Positions 46,609 through 58,826 of a DNA stretch of 64,000 bases are shown here, in pieces; within the stretch, counting starts at the first letter, position 1, and the number at the start of each line of letters is the position of its first letter. The position numbers were made by a program, and so were the translations under genes. The notes below the pieces were generated by a model that worked only from the letters and a program-made list of their open reading frames with translations, was not told the DNA's origin and ran no database searches. The DNA is from Spinacia oleracea (Eukaryota; Streptophyta; Magnoliopsida; Caryophyllales; Amaranthaceae): assembly GCF_020520425.1 (NCBI RefSeq), contig NC_079487.1, positions 126,130,385 to 126,194,384 of the forward strand, given 5' to 3'.

Positions 46609-48664
46609 AATTACATCATAGTTTGGGAACTATGTGAAGGAAAAAACAAAGTTCATTATGTAAAATCTTGACTTAAATAAAACCTTATTTTTTCAAAAAA
46701 ATACCCTAATTATATTAGAAAGTTGAATCATCGTCCTAAAAAGGTTGTGTCTATAATTTTCCCATTAGTTATACCTTACTTCAATTTAGAGAGTAGTAAT
46801 TTATTTATTTATTTACGGAAAAGTGAAATGATTTTTTCCAATGGTAGGGGCATGCATAAAAAGAAAGAGAAGATAAATGCAAAGTAAAAAAATAATTTTT
46901 TTATGAAACTTTTTACAGCCTTTGTAAAGTTCCAAAGGAGCTACCCTAAAGAAAGTTGAAAAGGAATAAAAGTTAAGTGAATCATATGCTCAACATACAT
47001 ATAACTCTACACTTTAAAAAGTGGGAGATCAATTACTTCCTTATGAATAGTAACTGCATATATTAATAAATCATTTTACTTCTTTTTAACTAATTATATC
47101 CTAATTTCTTTTGTAACTAATTTATCAACTACCTTTATTAAGGGCAATAATTTTATTGAGACCTTAATCTAAACACTTCACTGCATATTTCTTAGGCACT
47201 CCCTCAACTCATATTTCTTAATCTAATAATCTTACTCCTAAGTACGAAGTATATTTAGAGCTGAGTACATGTACCAAATGTCTTTTTTTTTTATGTACTA
47301 ACCTTGTCGGTTTTGTTTATTTACGATTTAGTACAACAGATCAATAAGAAAAGAACCGATTCAGAGTACACCTAAGTATACATATAATTAGGAACAAGAT
47401 AAAAGTTCTCATATACGTTTGCATGTCATTTTTATTCAAATGAAATGTAGAACACGTACTGTGTATAGTATCGAATTTCGAGTATCCAACTTGTCAACTC
47501 CTTTTTTTTTAAAAGGAAAAATACATTGAAATTAGGATAACATTATGTCAATATTGTATCCTAATTTATCTAAGGTAATAAAATGTAGAACATATATTAC
47601 GTATTAGGGTGTTCAATTTTCGAATATAGGATATGAACTGGTCCAAAATTTCCTTATCGGAAAAATGTGATCCGAATCCAATCCAAATTCTCGGATCGGA
47701 TACCCGAAAATGTGAAATCAACCCGAATACAATTTTTTTTTTTAAAAAAAATTAGGGTGCTAGAACCTATTGGTGCCAAATTTGAAATTTCCCGCCACAG
47801 TTGCGCGCAGCCAGCTACTAGTTTGCATTTAAAGTGGCGAGCTTCTGTTTTTTGGCGTTGTAAACAGTGTCACATCAATACTTAAAGGTCCAACACTTTG
47901 GGTTCGAGTAGGTTAATCTAAGTTTGTTTTGAAAGTTATATAAGGGTATTTGATGACAATTAGTGATTGTCTTATTCTAATTCGTATTTGTAAATTTTAA
48001 ACTTTGTTTTACTTATGCACAATTAAGCCTATGTCAACAAAAATATAAAATAAAAAGGCATATATTTGCACCAAAAAGGAAATATATATACGAGGAAAAG
48101 GATGTGATAAAAATATGCTTGCACAATTAAGAATAAGCACAACCTAGATGACTCAACCATGTTATATTCCATCCCCCCCCTTTTTTTTGCAACTTTATAA
48201 TTTGGATATAGCAAAAGCCACGCACTAATGTTAGTTGTGTAAAACATGGGTCGCTCAAAGTGACTATACTTCCAATTTCTTTAGTGATCAATATCATCAT
48301 TTTGGAGCATCCAATGCAATGCACCTTCTAATGATGAACAAATTGTTTTCATGTTAACAATATTTATACTTTTATAGCCGTGTTAGAATTTGTCCCTAAG
48401 TTTTTATTTTAACGGGTAGAGAGTACGGGTTGGATTGTTTAAATCTCGTTCAAATTGGAAAGATATCCTAAATTCGTAATGTTTTCAAGGGTAGTAGACT
48501 AAATCACAACACATATAGCAAATTGGAAGTAATGTGCTTGGTTGAGGCAGGGAAAAAGGTTATAATAATCCTAAGAAAATGATGTTCATAACAAATCAAG
48601 ATAGAGATGATTCTTTCGTGGATTCAACTACGATGATTCAGATGAAACTCTGAACGAATATCCC

Positions 48665-48972
48665 ATTGATGAATCCTATTGGATGTTGGGTTATGATCTT
48701 TGATTTGATCTTCATCGTGAAGTGAATGCTAATAAATAACTAAGATCAATCAATGTTTAATAGACATATTGATTCTTTGAAATGACCTTAAATCAAATCT
48801 ACGGGTGATTATAATACATTACGGAATTTCATTGGACGTTGGATTATATTCGGATGCTTTATTTTGATTATTACCGTGAACTGGATGCAACTAAGATAGA
48901 TCGATGTATAATTAGATTGACCTATTCTTTAAAATGACTTTAAATCAAAATTTCGGGCGATTATAGTACATT
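48665..48972. repeat. Diverged tandem duplication, ~150-bp unit
   Basis: CATTGATGAATCCTATTGGATG ... CTTTGAAATGACCTTAAATC ... GGTGATTATAATACATT is followed by a second version with CATTGGACGTTGGATTATAT ... TTTAAAATGACTTTAAATC ... GGCGATTATAGTACATT. Landmarks keep the same order. No coding frame is conserved. Confidence 0.75.
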
Positions 48973-49514
48973 TCACCCCCTACATTATGAAAGTTTAGAT
49001 ACGATATATCAGTAACCATATTCCTAATAGAAGTATTCCTAATAAAAGTATAGTCTTAATAGTTAATACATGTGTCATGTGTGTGTGATGGCGGTCACTG
49101 TCACTTGGAATTAATTACATTAATCTAATACCTAATTAATTAATTAGAAAATAAAAATGGTGTAAAAGTCAAATAAAAATGGCATAGATTAATATTGTAG
49201 AAGAGGCAAAGAGGGACCAAAAAGATATACAAGTAGATTAAACCGTTTGGCAATTGAGCCAAGCAAAAAAGGAGGGGTAAGAGGAGCGTCCTACGTTTGG
49301 CTGTAGCACAAAAAAGCAGCCAAGAAATAAGCCAACGGGAATTAAAAATAAAGTTGGCAAATCACTGCACATTCTTTGCACTTTAGTGTCAAACTTAACA
49401 TATCACTCTACATAAAGCCAAACTATTTTAAGCCCACCTCGGTCAATAATCAACCATATTTAACTAGTATTTCCATCATATGTTAGATTATGTGAAACTC
49501 CTTAGTTTAAAGCG

Positions 49515-49790
49515 TAATTTGGATTATATACCTGGGTACATAGTGCTCATTGTGCATCCTGTTGAACATTTATTAAAAATCTAATGAACATTGAGAATGA
49601 TTTTAATGTACATGTACTAGCTAGTGAAATATTTAAACTATATGTTCTATGGATTTGATTATATGTTCATTGGCTATATGTTCTTTGGGTATGAACAATA
49701 TGTTATTTGTATTTGAAATATATGTTCATTTAAAAACAGGGTGCACAGTGAGCATTGTGCACCCGGATGCATAAACCATATTTTGGTTTA
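49515..49790. mobile_element. Inverted-repeat element with GTGCAC-rich ends
   Basis: ATACCTGGGTACATAGTGCT continuing into CATTGTGCATCCTG at the left is the imperfect inverse of CAGGGTGCACAGTGAGCATT continuing into GTGCACCCGGATGCAT at the right. The middle is AT-rich with repeated TATATGTTCATT. Non-coding; superfamily unknown. Confidence 0.7.
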
Positions 49791-50432
49791 AAGTGTATTT
49801 GACCGTTCACATTTATAAGAGTTGCATACGCTAGTCGTACTAATTAGTAGTGTCTTGGTCAAGTAGAAATGATTACACCTTACAACCAAAATGTTGACAA
49901 TTCAATGCCCACTAAGGGCACTTAGCTTTGAGCCTTTGAGGGAGTGTTCCCCTTACCATCTCATCACGTGCCGGATTGACCCGTGTGGAGTTCCGGTCCG
50001 AAAAGGCACTTTATCTTACCTTATAAAAAAGAAAAAAATTAGTCGTACCGGTGCTGTAAAACCTAACATGTGATAAGGATAATAATTACGTTCTTTGAAG
50101 AGACGGTCATGTCTATTACTCCGTATATTATAGGTTACACCGTTACAACGCTAATTTTAAGAAATGACACTCCTTAGTTAATTTTCTGGCATTTAGAGTG
50201 ACAAATAAACAAAGTTTGTTACATACGCGATGGTTATTCTAAATGATAGATTTATCGCCGAATAAAAAGAAGTGGCCAGATAATAGGAAATGGAAAAACA
50301 ATCAAGTAATTTCCCGTTGACAATAATGTAGTCACCACTCATCACGTGCCATCAAACCATATCAATAATATTTAATTGATTGAAAATCAAAACTTAGTTA
50401 GTTGTCCTTTTACATAAAAACAATAAGGAAAA

Positions 50433-50756
50433 CAAAAGGTTTTGCGCGCACTAGGTGTACAATAAATTTATTGTATACCAAGATAACTTTTACCTATTTT
50501 TTTTGTAACTTTAACCTAGTTTTGATTAACTTTTATATTAGTAAAAAAATGTAGATAGATAAACATTTTAAAGAGTTAAATGATTAATTTTATAAATTAT
50601 TAGTGATTTTGAAGAAACAATTTTTATTTAAATGAAAAAATTTATCATTAAAAAATGGATAACTTTTACATATATAAGTTTAACTTTTAGACATTTTGAA
50701 TTAACTTTTACTTTGGTGTACAATATTTATTGTACAACCATTTTAAATAAGAATTT
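50433..50756. mobile_element. MITE, copy 2 of a pair (first at 22552-22873)
   Basis: Closely similar along its full length to 22552-22873, same orientation, with the same landmark sequences GGTGTACAATAAATTTATTG and CAATATTTATTGTACAACCA. Differences are scattered substitutions and short indels. Confidence 0.8.
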
Positions 50757-51685
50757 GTGTAACGAAAATACGAAGCAATAGTAATCCTTATTGCTAATCT
50801 AACCGTAATGCTTATCAGCTTATTAGTTCAATAGGTACTTCGTATTGGACTATGTGGTTAGCTAATAATCAAAATCCTCCTTTTCCTTATAACTCTTATG
50901 AGGCTAAAAGTTATTATTCCCCAATTATATTGATGATTAATACACTTTATTTTGTAACAGGTTTGTAACCAAATTACAATTACAAATCAAAACATCATTA
51001 TGTAATGGAGGAATTAATATCAAATACTTACAAAGATACCATAAAAAAATCTATGTAAATAACTATTGTCATTCATTAAACTCGTACTATAACACTCGTT
51101 TAATCCAATAAGTTGCGCGTACATATATATTACACCCTAGAACATCTACCTCGTGAAATCATCATCAAAGGAAAGATGTTGTTTGTCTATTCTAATTTCG
51201 TTTCCTCCTGAATACCTTGTATTAAAAAATTAGTATTTCACACTAGGTTATGAAAATACTACGTATGAACTTATGACGTGTACAAAAATCAAATTTTATT
51301 TTCCAATGTTGATTAAAAACCATCAAAATGGAAACATACACGGGGTAGAAAATTTCCGAGATGAATGGTACGTAGTATGTTGGTATCGAACGATTTTACT
51401 TGATTTTTATACGTACTCATGTCTCCTATACTTGTCCTCCATCAACCTCAAGTCCTCAAAATATCCATTAAGTAATTTATAATCAATTTTTCTGTTTGCA
51501 TGGTTTGATCTAAAAGACAAAATGGGTTGCGAGTTTGCGCAAATTATTCGTTATTTTTATTAGATTTGCAAAGGTAAAGGCCGCCCTACCACTATTTTCA
51601 ACTACTTTTCTCCCCAATCAAACGAGATATATCCAATTAATCAGCAACTTTTGTGTAAGACCGTCTTACCGAAAAGACCACTTTG

Positions 51686-51848
51686 ATTGCTTAACTAATT
51701 CGTACAATTGCTTAACTAATTAGTTTAAGTGCTTAACTAAATTAGTTTAAGTGCTTAACTAAATTAGTTCCATTATTTAACTAATTTCTTCCCGTGCTTA
51801 ACTAATTAGTTTGAGTGCTTAACTAATTAATTTTATTGCTTAACTTAT
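51686..51848. repeat. Minisatellite of GCTTAACTAATTAGTTTAA units
   Basis: About eight units of 20-23 bases, each with (G/T)CTTAACTAA, most followed by TTAGTTTAAGT or a variant. The array is bracketed by direct copies of TTGTGTAAGACCG (51652-51664 and 51868-51880). Confidence 0.85.
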
Positions 51849-52759
51849 ATGACACTAATGCAGTTTTTGTGTAAGACCGCCTTATATAAAAGTTTGTACC
51901 AATTAATTTAGGGAACAAAATTAATATTTATTAATTTTATTAAGGCTACAAAGAAACAAGAAGGATTTAAATTAATACTTTCTTTCCTCTTTAATCAATA
52001 TAATTAGATGGTGGCCTGGTCTTATTTTGCAATCGATCTATACTAGTTGGCAAATTATATTAACACATTAAATTTGATTAACAATAATGCATGGATTACT
52101 AATTCTATTCTTTTTAGGTTGGATCTTATCTTATGTTTTAATTATGAAGATAAGGTAGATCCTTATATATTTTATGATCTTATAAGTTATAACAATCAAC
52201 AAAGGGGAAAAAAAGGTTTAAGTGTCTCCCCTCATATCTTATAGAACACTCTCTTTATGTATAGTAATATTGCTTAGGTGGTGTCCAATGTTATGTTAAG
52301 AGAAAAAAGGTAAATCAAAATGAAGGAGTAAAAGTGGTGAATTGCAACATTTATACTCCGTATATGTACATAAACCATGCATGAGCCATTGAACCCATTT
52401 CCCATTTTAGATGGGCTTTAAAAGTAAGAATAACAGATTTTTCAATCCAAAATTCACCTAGTTGCCTTTACTGTGGCTACAACTTTATGGTGGGCATGTA
52501 AAAAACTAACATGATCGAGTTAAAACAAACCAAAACTAAATACAGATCCAGAAAGCGTATAAAACGTTTCATAAGAACTCTCATATTTGGCTAGTTCTAC
52601 CGAAACCCAACCCGACCCGCTAAACAATGTAAATGTGTGTTATTTTAAATCTAAAATTCGACATAAGCCCTACAAAATTCGATTAGAACTGAACTAAATT
52701 TGACATAGTTAAACGAATACCTTGAAAGCCAACCAAAAATTAGCTTTAAAAGATAATTG

Positions 52760-52960
52760 GAAAGATTGGTTCACCGCCTTGAATCCAATTTGGCACGGAT
52801 CCGTGTAACTTGATACAGGACCACAGGAGAACCATCCCCAAAAGCTAGCTCAAGGGGAGGAGAGCCCATGATCCTATTATAAACCCCACATCAGTCACCC
52901 ATATGACTGATGTGGGACTTAAGTCCCATAACCTCACAATGGACCGTAACAATCCGACCC
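52760..52960. repeat. Repeat-derived segment with a compound hairpin
   Basis: AAAAGCTAGCTCAAGGGGAG and TGATGTGGGACTTAAGTCCC resemble sequences I associate with dispersed plant LTR or TRIM-type repeats. A 13-bp perfect stem, CCCACATCAGTCA with TGACTGATGTGGG (52885-52897, 52904-52916), overlaps a second palindrome, TGGGACTTAAGTCCCA (52913-52928). The element class is not determined. Confidence 0.55.
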
Positions 52961-53600
52961 GCTTGACATGTCATAAATTATAGCTCTGTTTTCGATAAAA
53001 ACTCAGTTGTGGAAGGAAAAGATTCGTTGGGGTATTATAATTTTTCATTTTAATGGGGAGGAAGTGAGGAAATCAACTGTCACGGTCCGAATGTTTTGAC
53101 ACAGGATCGCATGACGCTATTACCTATAGGGCGGTAAGGGCGCAAGTCTTGTGTGAAAAGTGTGTCTAAAGGCATGAGGGGGCACGAACGAGTGTTAGCT
53201 TGATTTAGAATGAGCACTCCTGCCTATTAGCAATAAGAGCGAGGGTCGATGGTCGATCGAGGCGCTTGTCTAGCGGGAGCGACGACGAAAATATATCTGT
53301 TTTAGGAGACTTTGTTGAGCCTGAAAAGCTTAAGAAAGAGCGAAACCACAATATCTATGAAAACTTACAACAATGCTAGTAATTAAGTAAAGACAACTTG
53401 TGATGAGAGATCTTATGTATAATTGTATAGTACTAAATCAACCATTCCTCCAAAAAAGAAAAAAAAATGTAACGCACCAACAAGAAACTATAGAAAGGGG
53501 CCATATTCCACCAATATTACGGGAAATATAAACTCAAATTAATGATTTAATTTTCATTCCCCTCAAAAAAATGATTTAATTTTCATAGGCAAAGGGAGAC

Positions 53601-53770
53601 CAATATTCTCCATATATATACACTACCAGATTCACATACAACTTCACCCCTCACTCTCCCACTCTCACTTCTCCCCAACCACCCTTACCGCCACCTCTTT
53701 CTCTCTCTTCTACACCATGGAATACGACAGTTAACTGAAAACAACCGTTGCCGCCACCACCACCGCCAGG
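53601..53770 (+). promoter_or_regulatory. Core promoter and 5' UTR of the D-type cyclin gene
   Basis: A TATA box, CATATATATACA, lies at about 53611-53622, so transcription likely starts near 53645. The leader is CT- and CCACC-rich. It contains a short upstream ORF (53717-53734). No TTTCCCGC-type E2F site was noticed in the few hundred bases checked. Confidence 0.6.
53717..53734 (+). other. Upstream ORF of 5 codons in the cyclin leader
   Basis: ACCATGG gives a strong start context for ATG GAA TAC GAC AGT TAA, encoding MEYDS, 36 bases before the main start. It could reduce translation of the cyclin, or the true leader may begin downstream of it. Confidence 0.6.
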
Positions 53771-56700
53771 ATGTCATTATCTTATGCTGATTGCTTCTCC
53801 GACTTACTCTGTTCCGAGGAATCCGGCGACGTTATATCCGCCGGAGGTTCCCCGGAATTCTCGTCGGAGTGTGAATCGCCGGCGATTAACGAGGAAGATG
53901 AGTCAGTAATTGCCGGATTCATCGAAGAGGAGCGAAACTCATTTAATATCCTTTTCGCCTCCGGCGATGGAGATTCTGTATCTGTTTCTCTCTCCGCCTC
54001 CACCACCACCACTACCACCACCTCTACCTCCTTCTCACTCCTGGATTCTACCTCTCGCTCCCGCTCAGTTGCATGGATTTTCAAGGTAAACAAAAAAAAT
54101 GATTACAAAAAAAATTACGTGATTTTTGCTAATTTAAACTGCTCTGACTTTCCGATTCTCGATCATCATCCATCGGAAACGTGTATAATACATGCGCCGG
54201 TAACGGCTAATGTGATTTCCGACGGAGGATTGAAAGGTCACTGTTCCAATGGCCACGTCATATTTTTTAATATTGCACCCGGCGTGATTTTATTTTATTT
54301 TTATTTTTATGAGAAAAATAGGTGGAAAAAGGTGGATCTGTTAATTGAGCCGAGCGTATTAAAAATGATTACGGAGAGAGTGGCGGCGCGCCTTAGTATT
54401 ACACTTTCGCTTTTCCTACTTTTTGATAATTACTTGCGCTTAATTTTATTCCTAAAGAAGTTAGCTTGATTATTTATCTAATCTTTTCATAATCCTGTTA
54501 ATCCACGGCTTTTTTTTTGTACGAACTAAATTAATAAAAAAAACTACCAGAATCGTTCTACTTTCACACTTTCATTAGGGTTTAGCTATACTGTAGATGA
54601 AAATGACTGCCTTTAGATGTTAAAAATGCATTCCAAAGATAATTAATATCGATTTGGGAATGCATGGCACAACATCATGTCAATTGCCGTTATTATGTTA
54701 CTAATGTTCGTTTAGTATTTAATTTTTCCACTTTTAACTTCTTATACGGAGTAATTGACATTTTGGTCAACAGTGAGTATCTTTTTAATTTTGTTTATAG
54801 TTAAGGACTTGTCTACGTATTGCAAATTATACTCTCATACGGAGTACGGAGTACTTGGTAGGAGTATCGTAATCGTAGTACGGAGAATATCTTTTGGTAT
54901 AAAATCTTTATCTTTTTTTTACTAAAAATATTAAAAATAATAGGATTTTGAATTGATAAATACAATTTAAAAATGGTATTAAACCTAAATTTCGTAACAA
55001 TCAGACTTTTCATACATTTAAATTTAATTACTCTGTAATTTTTTAATATTTTTAGTTTTACTCGTAGTTATTTATCCATAGTTCTAAAGCTCAAAGTTAC
55101 TCTATGTCTATTTAACATGAAAATTGACAATTACTTTGTAGTACGCATGTTTTGTATTCATTTTATTATATTTACAAAGTTTTCTTCTTAAATTAATAAA
55201 GTACCCCGTAATAATAAAAAAAATAGAGATATACCCCTAATATAAAAAATTAGGTAAAAATTAATATTATTACTAATGATAAAAGAAAAACAGAAAAGAT
55301 ACTCCGTAACTGAATTTGGTACTCCGTACAATATTTTTGGATGGAGGTTGCCACTAGTTAAATTGCTCTCACGTGCCACATTTGATCTCATGTCTACATC
55401 GTATATGTAGTATTATACAGAAATACTCCGTATGTTTGTTTATACTTCTATGATAAATACTCCGTACTTCGGAATTGTTATACGGTGTAGTTACAAATAA
55501 GAAATACGGAGTACTTCACAGTTCACACGTAATATATCAGTATAATCTGTGTACAATTACGGAGTATTATTGATAATGTTACACAGTGTAATACACGTAC
55601 GAAATAAGCCTAAAATAAAATAAGTACATAAACACGATAGTATAATACCCAAACATAAAAATGGATTGGTTGGTGGGGAATCTCTTTTTTTTTCCTTCTC
55701 TTTTTGTCTAGACCATAAATTTCGATTCTGCTTTTGGGAACTGAATTTATGTTTATTTAATTGTCTTTTGGCTTAATTATATTTTATTTTATTATTGTTA
55801 ATATGTAAACAGGTGAGAGCGTTCTATGGGTTTCAGGCAGAGACAGCATACCTCGCTGTCAACTACTTAGACCGTTTTCTAAGTTGCCATCATCTACCGG
55901 TAAGTTTTATTCATCTTTATTAGTGTCGTTGAAATTTTGAAACATACCCACACGTACTCCGACACAATTTAGTTGTTACGTTACTAGTTTAAGTTACACT
56001 GGATATTGCTATTTGTTAGTGGAGTATTACGCTACTGATTGAAGTAGTACGCTATGCTTTTGGGACTCGGGATAAACATATCAGACATGAGTACGTGTTC
56101 AAGTGCCCGACACGGTTATTTTTGAAAAATGCATGATTTTAGTCTAAAATGAAATGTCAAAGTGTTCATATCCATGTCTAAATATCGTGGGTCTGTTAAC
56201 ATATGACGTGGCTATTATATGGGAATGGAGTGAGTGAGTTTTATTAAATTAATATTATACTGAATAAAAAATGGGACCTAGTTCATAATTGAAGTACTTT
56301 CCCTAATTTTCTTCCTCCTGAATTGAATTAAATTCTCCCCCGCTCCTATATTATCTGTCTCAATTATGCCAATTTCTGCAATGAATTTAAGTGGATGACC
56401 ATGACCAGACTATTCATGAAAAAGATTTTAGCTACTCACCGACCCTTTATAAATATATAAATATATTTCAGGTCTTTTTGGCCTACCTGTCAATTCCCAT
56501 AATTTCATCTGGGATTACGACTCTAGGATACTATACAGTATATTTACGTCCGATACATGAAAATGTACACACGTAATAATAATCGTACATATACACTACT
56601 TGAACTTCGTTTATTAGAATTGAGTGGGAGCTCAATAAAAAGTTACTTGGTAGTATGTATGTTAAACCTTAATGGGAGGGTGATGACTATTTACTAGTAA

Positions 56701-57597
56701 ATGGACTTCTTAGTTGTACAAAGTTACTTGAGAATATTTTCTGTGTTTAAAGGGATAACTACACTTTCTAATATAGGATAACAAAACGAATCGTGGCATT
56801 TTATTTGGATATTAATGGAACCGAATAAAACGACCTTTAAAGAACGTGCGTTGCTCTAAGAACGAATTTCAATACTTGTACCAATTATATGTTGCTTCCA
56901 CTAGTATATGTGCTCGCAAATACTAATGATTGATTAGCAATGTGTAATTAATTAAACAAATCTAGTAACATGATTAACATGTTGATTGAAGCTTTTTTAT
57001 CTGAAAATGCAGCAAACAGGTGGGTGGCCATTACAACTTTTATCAGTTGCATGCTTGTCACTAGCTGCCAAGATGGAGGAACCTCTTGTTCCTTCCTTGT
57101 TGGATCTTCAGGTCACCATCATTCATATATTTCTTTTTTAGCATACATTTCCATTTTTCTCCAGCGAATTCTCTTACCAAATCAATCCTTTTCAAGAATC
57201 TCTATTAATAATAATTAATAATGATTAACCAAACTAATTAGTCATAATCGAATTATTACATTTGTTTACAATAGGTTGAAAGTAGCAAGTTCATTTTCGA
57301 CCCAAAGACGATCCAAAGAATGGAGCTTCTAGTCCTAACCGTGTTGAATTGGAGATTACGGCTTGTTACACCCTTCACCTTCATTAGTTTCTTCGCGTAC
57401 AAGGTTGATGCATCAGGAACCTACACCGGTCTCCTAATCGCACGATCAACTGATCTTATACTCTCTAACATACAAGGTTGGTAACTATAAAGTTTATGTC
57501 ACAATGTCACAATGTCATAATCTTAATATTTATTTTCATAAAAGGCGAAACCCTCACCCACAGGGCCGTATAATCTTAGTATAAAGATACTAAAGAA

Positions 57598-57640
<43 letters not shown>

Positions 57641-58826
57641 GGTTTGGCTTATGGGTGTAGCAGAGGGCAGATTTGTGGAGTACTGGCCATCAAGCATAGC
57701 AGCAGCTGCCATACTTTGTGCAGCAAGTGAAATGCCAACTTTGTCCTTTGTCACCCCTCAGCATGCTGACTCATGGTGTGATGGGCTTTCTAAAGTAAGC
57801 ACATTCACTTGTTTTTAACTTTTTTTTTTTGCTTATGCAAAATGCAATACTCTGCATTTGACTACTTCTCCTTCCTCTGTCCCACTTTTTATTCTTCATT
57901 TTTTGTATTCTTCTATTCATAATTTCATATAAACAAATTATTTTTAACTGTAGGTTAAAACTTATAGGATAATGAAAACGAGTTTGGATCATATGTGAAT
58001 CCTAGATACGTCACTGAATTTGATATTGTATTTGGTTTCCCTTCCATCATCCCTAAACAATAAGAAACTAAAGTATGTTGGTTAAAGAGTTATGTCTCAA
58101 ACTATCATACACACTAATACTAGCATTTCTATAGGAATAATTATGTTGGAAAATCATTTACATAATTAATTAATGATTAGCATTCTCTCTCAAATATGCA
58201 TTCCCTATATGTCTCAATTTAAGTGTTTCATTTTACTTTTCACGGTCTTGACATATTTCAACTGTCATTGTCATTGTTACATACGTAGTACTACGTAATA
58301 ATAACCTCATGAAAGTTGATGATTTAAAATACACATTCAAACAAATTTGATAAAATATCACGTGAAGATGATATTTTTCTTATATACTATAATTAAATAT
58401 TAGTGAAAAAATGGTCATAGTCGATGAACTTTGGCCTTAAAGGTCAAACGGGAAGCTTAAATTGGGACAGCGGGAGTACATTTTTCTTTGCAAGATTTAA
58501 ATAGTACTCCAACAAAACACGGTGGAGAAAAGTTGACAAAACCCTGATTTTTTTTCTTCTATTACTATTTGCAGGAAAATATAAATGATTGCTACAAGTT
58601 AATGCAACAGTTAATGGTGGATCATAGCAGAAGGAAATCCATCAAAGTCATACCACAATTCAGAATTACAGCACAAATCAACAAAATCAGGTCTTTCAAT
58701 GACTCATCATCTCCATCTTCATCTTCCACCTCCTCACCATCACCATTTTCTAATAAAAGAAGAAGATTAAACAACAATAATAATCAACCATGGATTATGG
58801 ATGATGATCATGATCATGATCTATAA
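53771..58826 (+). CDS. CYCD1: D-type cyclin, CYCD1-like
   Basis: Six exons, 53771-54085, 55813-55899, 57013-57111, 57275-57476, 57664-57794 and 58575-58826 (stop TAA), give 361 residues; junctions are GT-AG and phases agree. D cyclins activate CDKA to phosphorylate retinoblastoma-related protein at the G1/S transition in the nucleus. The Rb-binding LxCxE motif is LLCSE at 12-16. The cyclin box begins near SVAWIFK (99-105) and continues through AYLAVNYLDRFLSCHHLP and VACLSLAAKMEEPLVPSLLD. The C-terminal fold has FTFISFFAYKVDASGTY and GRFVEYWPSSIAAAAILCAA. The tail ends in a Ser-rich region, NKRRRLNN basic patch and DDDHDHDL. Exon pattern and the FVEYWPSSIAAAAIL block fit CYCD1 better than CYCD2 or CYCD3. 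A Ser/Thr run (STTTTTTTSTS) replaces the less repetitive spacer usual before the cyclin box. Intron 1 is 1.7 kb. Confidence 0.93.
54086..55812 (+). other. Cyclin intron 1, rich in TACGGAGTA motifs
   Basis: The 1727-base intron contains about nine TACGGAGTA or TACTCCGTA-related motifs between 54740 and 55565, including a tandem ATACGGAGTACGGAGTACTT near 54839. No intact MITE is visible in that stretch. Confidence 0.7.
57600..57641. repeat. TTG microsatellite next to a cyclin splice acceptor
   Basis: About fourteen TTG units end 22 bases before the AG acceptor of exon 5 (57662-57663), within the intron 4 tract that recruits the splicing machinery. Confidence 0.9.
58203..58478. mobile_element. 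Stowaway-like MITE in intron 5 of the cyclin gene
   Basis: TGTCTCAATTTAAGTGTTTC at the left is the imperfect inverse of GGAAGCTTAAATTGGGACAG at the right, which continues CGGGAGTA. This is a Stowaway end pattern (TACTCCCGCTGTCCCAATTT). Non-coding, wholly inside the intron. Confidence 0.65.

Larger units (their letters stand above)
45524..53600. other. Gene-free AT-rich region upstream of the cyclin gene
   Basis: About 8 kb with no recognised gene. Contains MITEs (46319-46608, 49515-49790, 50433-50756), a tandem duplication (48665-48972), a minisatellite (51686-51848), a compound hairpin (52885-52928) and a GC-richer fragment (about 53070-53290) of unknown origin. Confidence 0.6.

Noticed and set aside
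53782-54093. 103-codon open frame antisense to cyclin exon 1
   Set aside because: Mirror of the Ser/Thr/Glu-biased coding strand, with no own start context or similarity.
53771-54469. Open frame of 232 codons from the cyclin start running past exon 1
   Set aside because: The cyclin similarity stops at WIFK where a clean GTAAAC donor follows. The extension has low-complexity and hydrophobic content, and the box continues in frame at 55813. It would only be made if intron 1 is retained.
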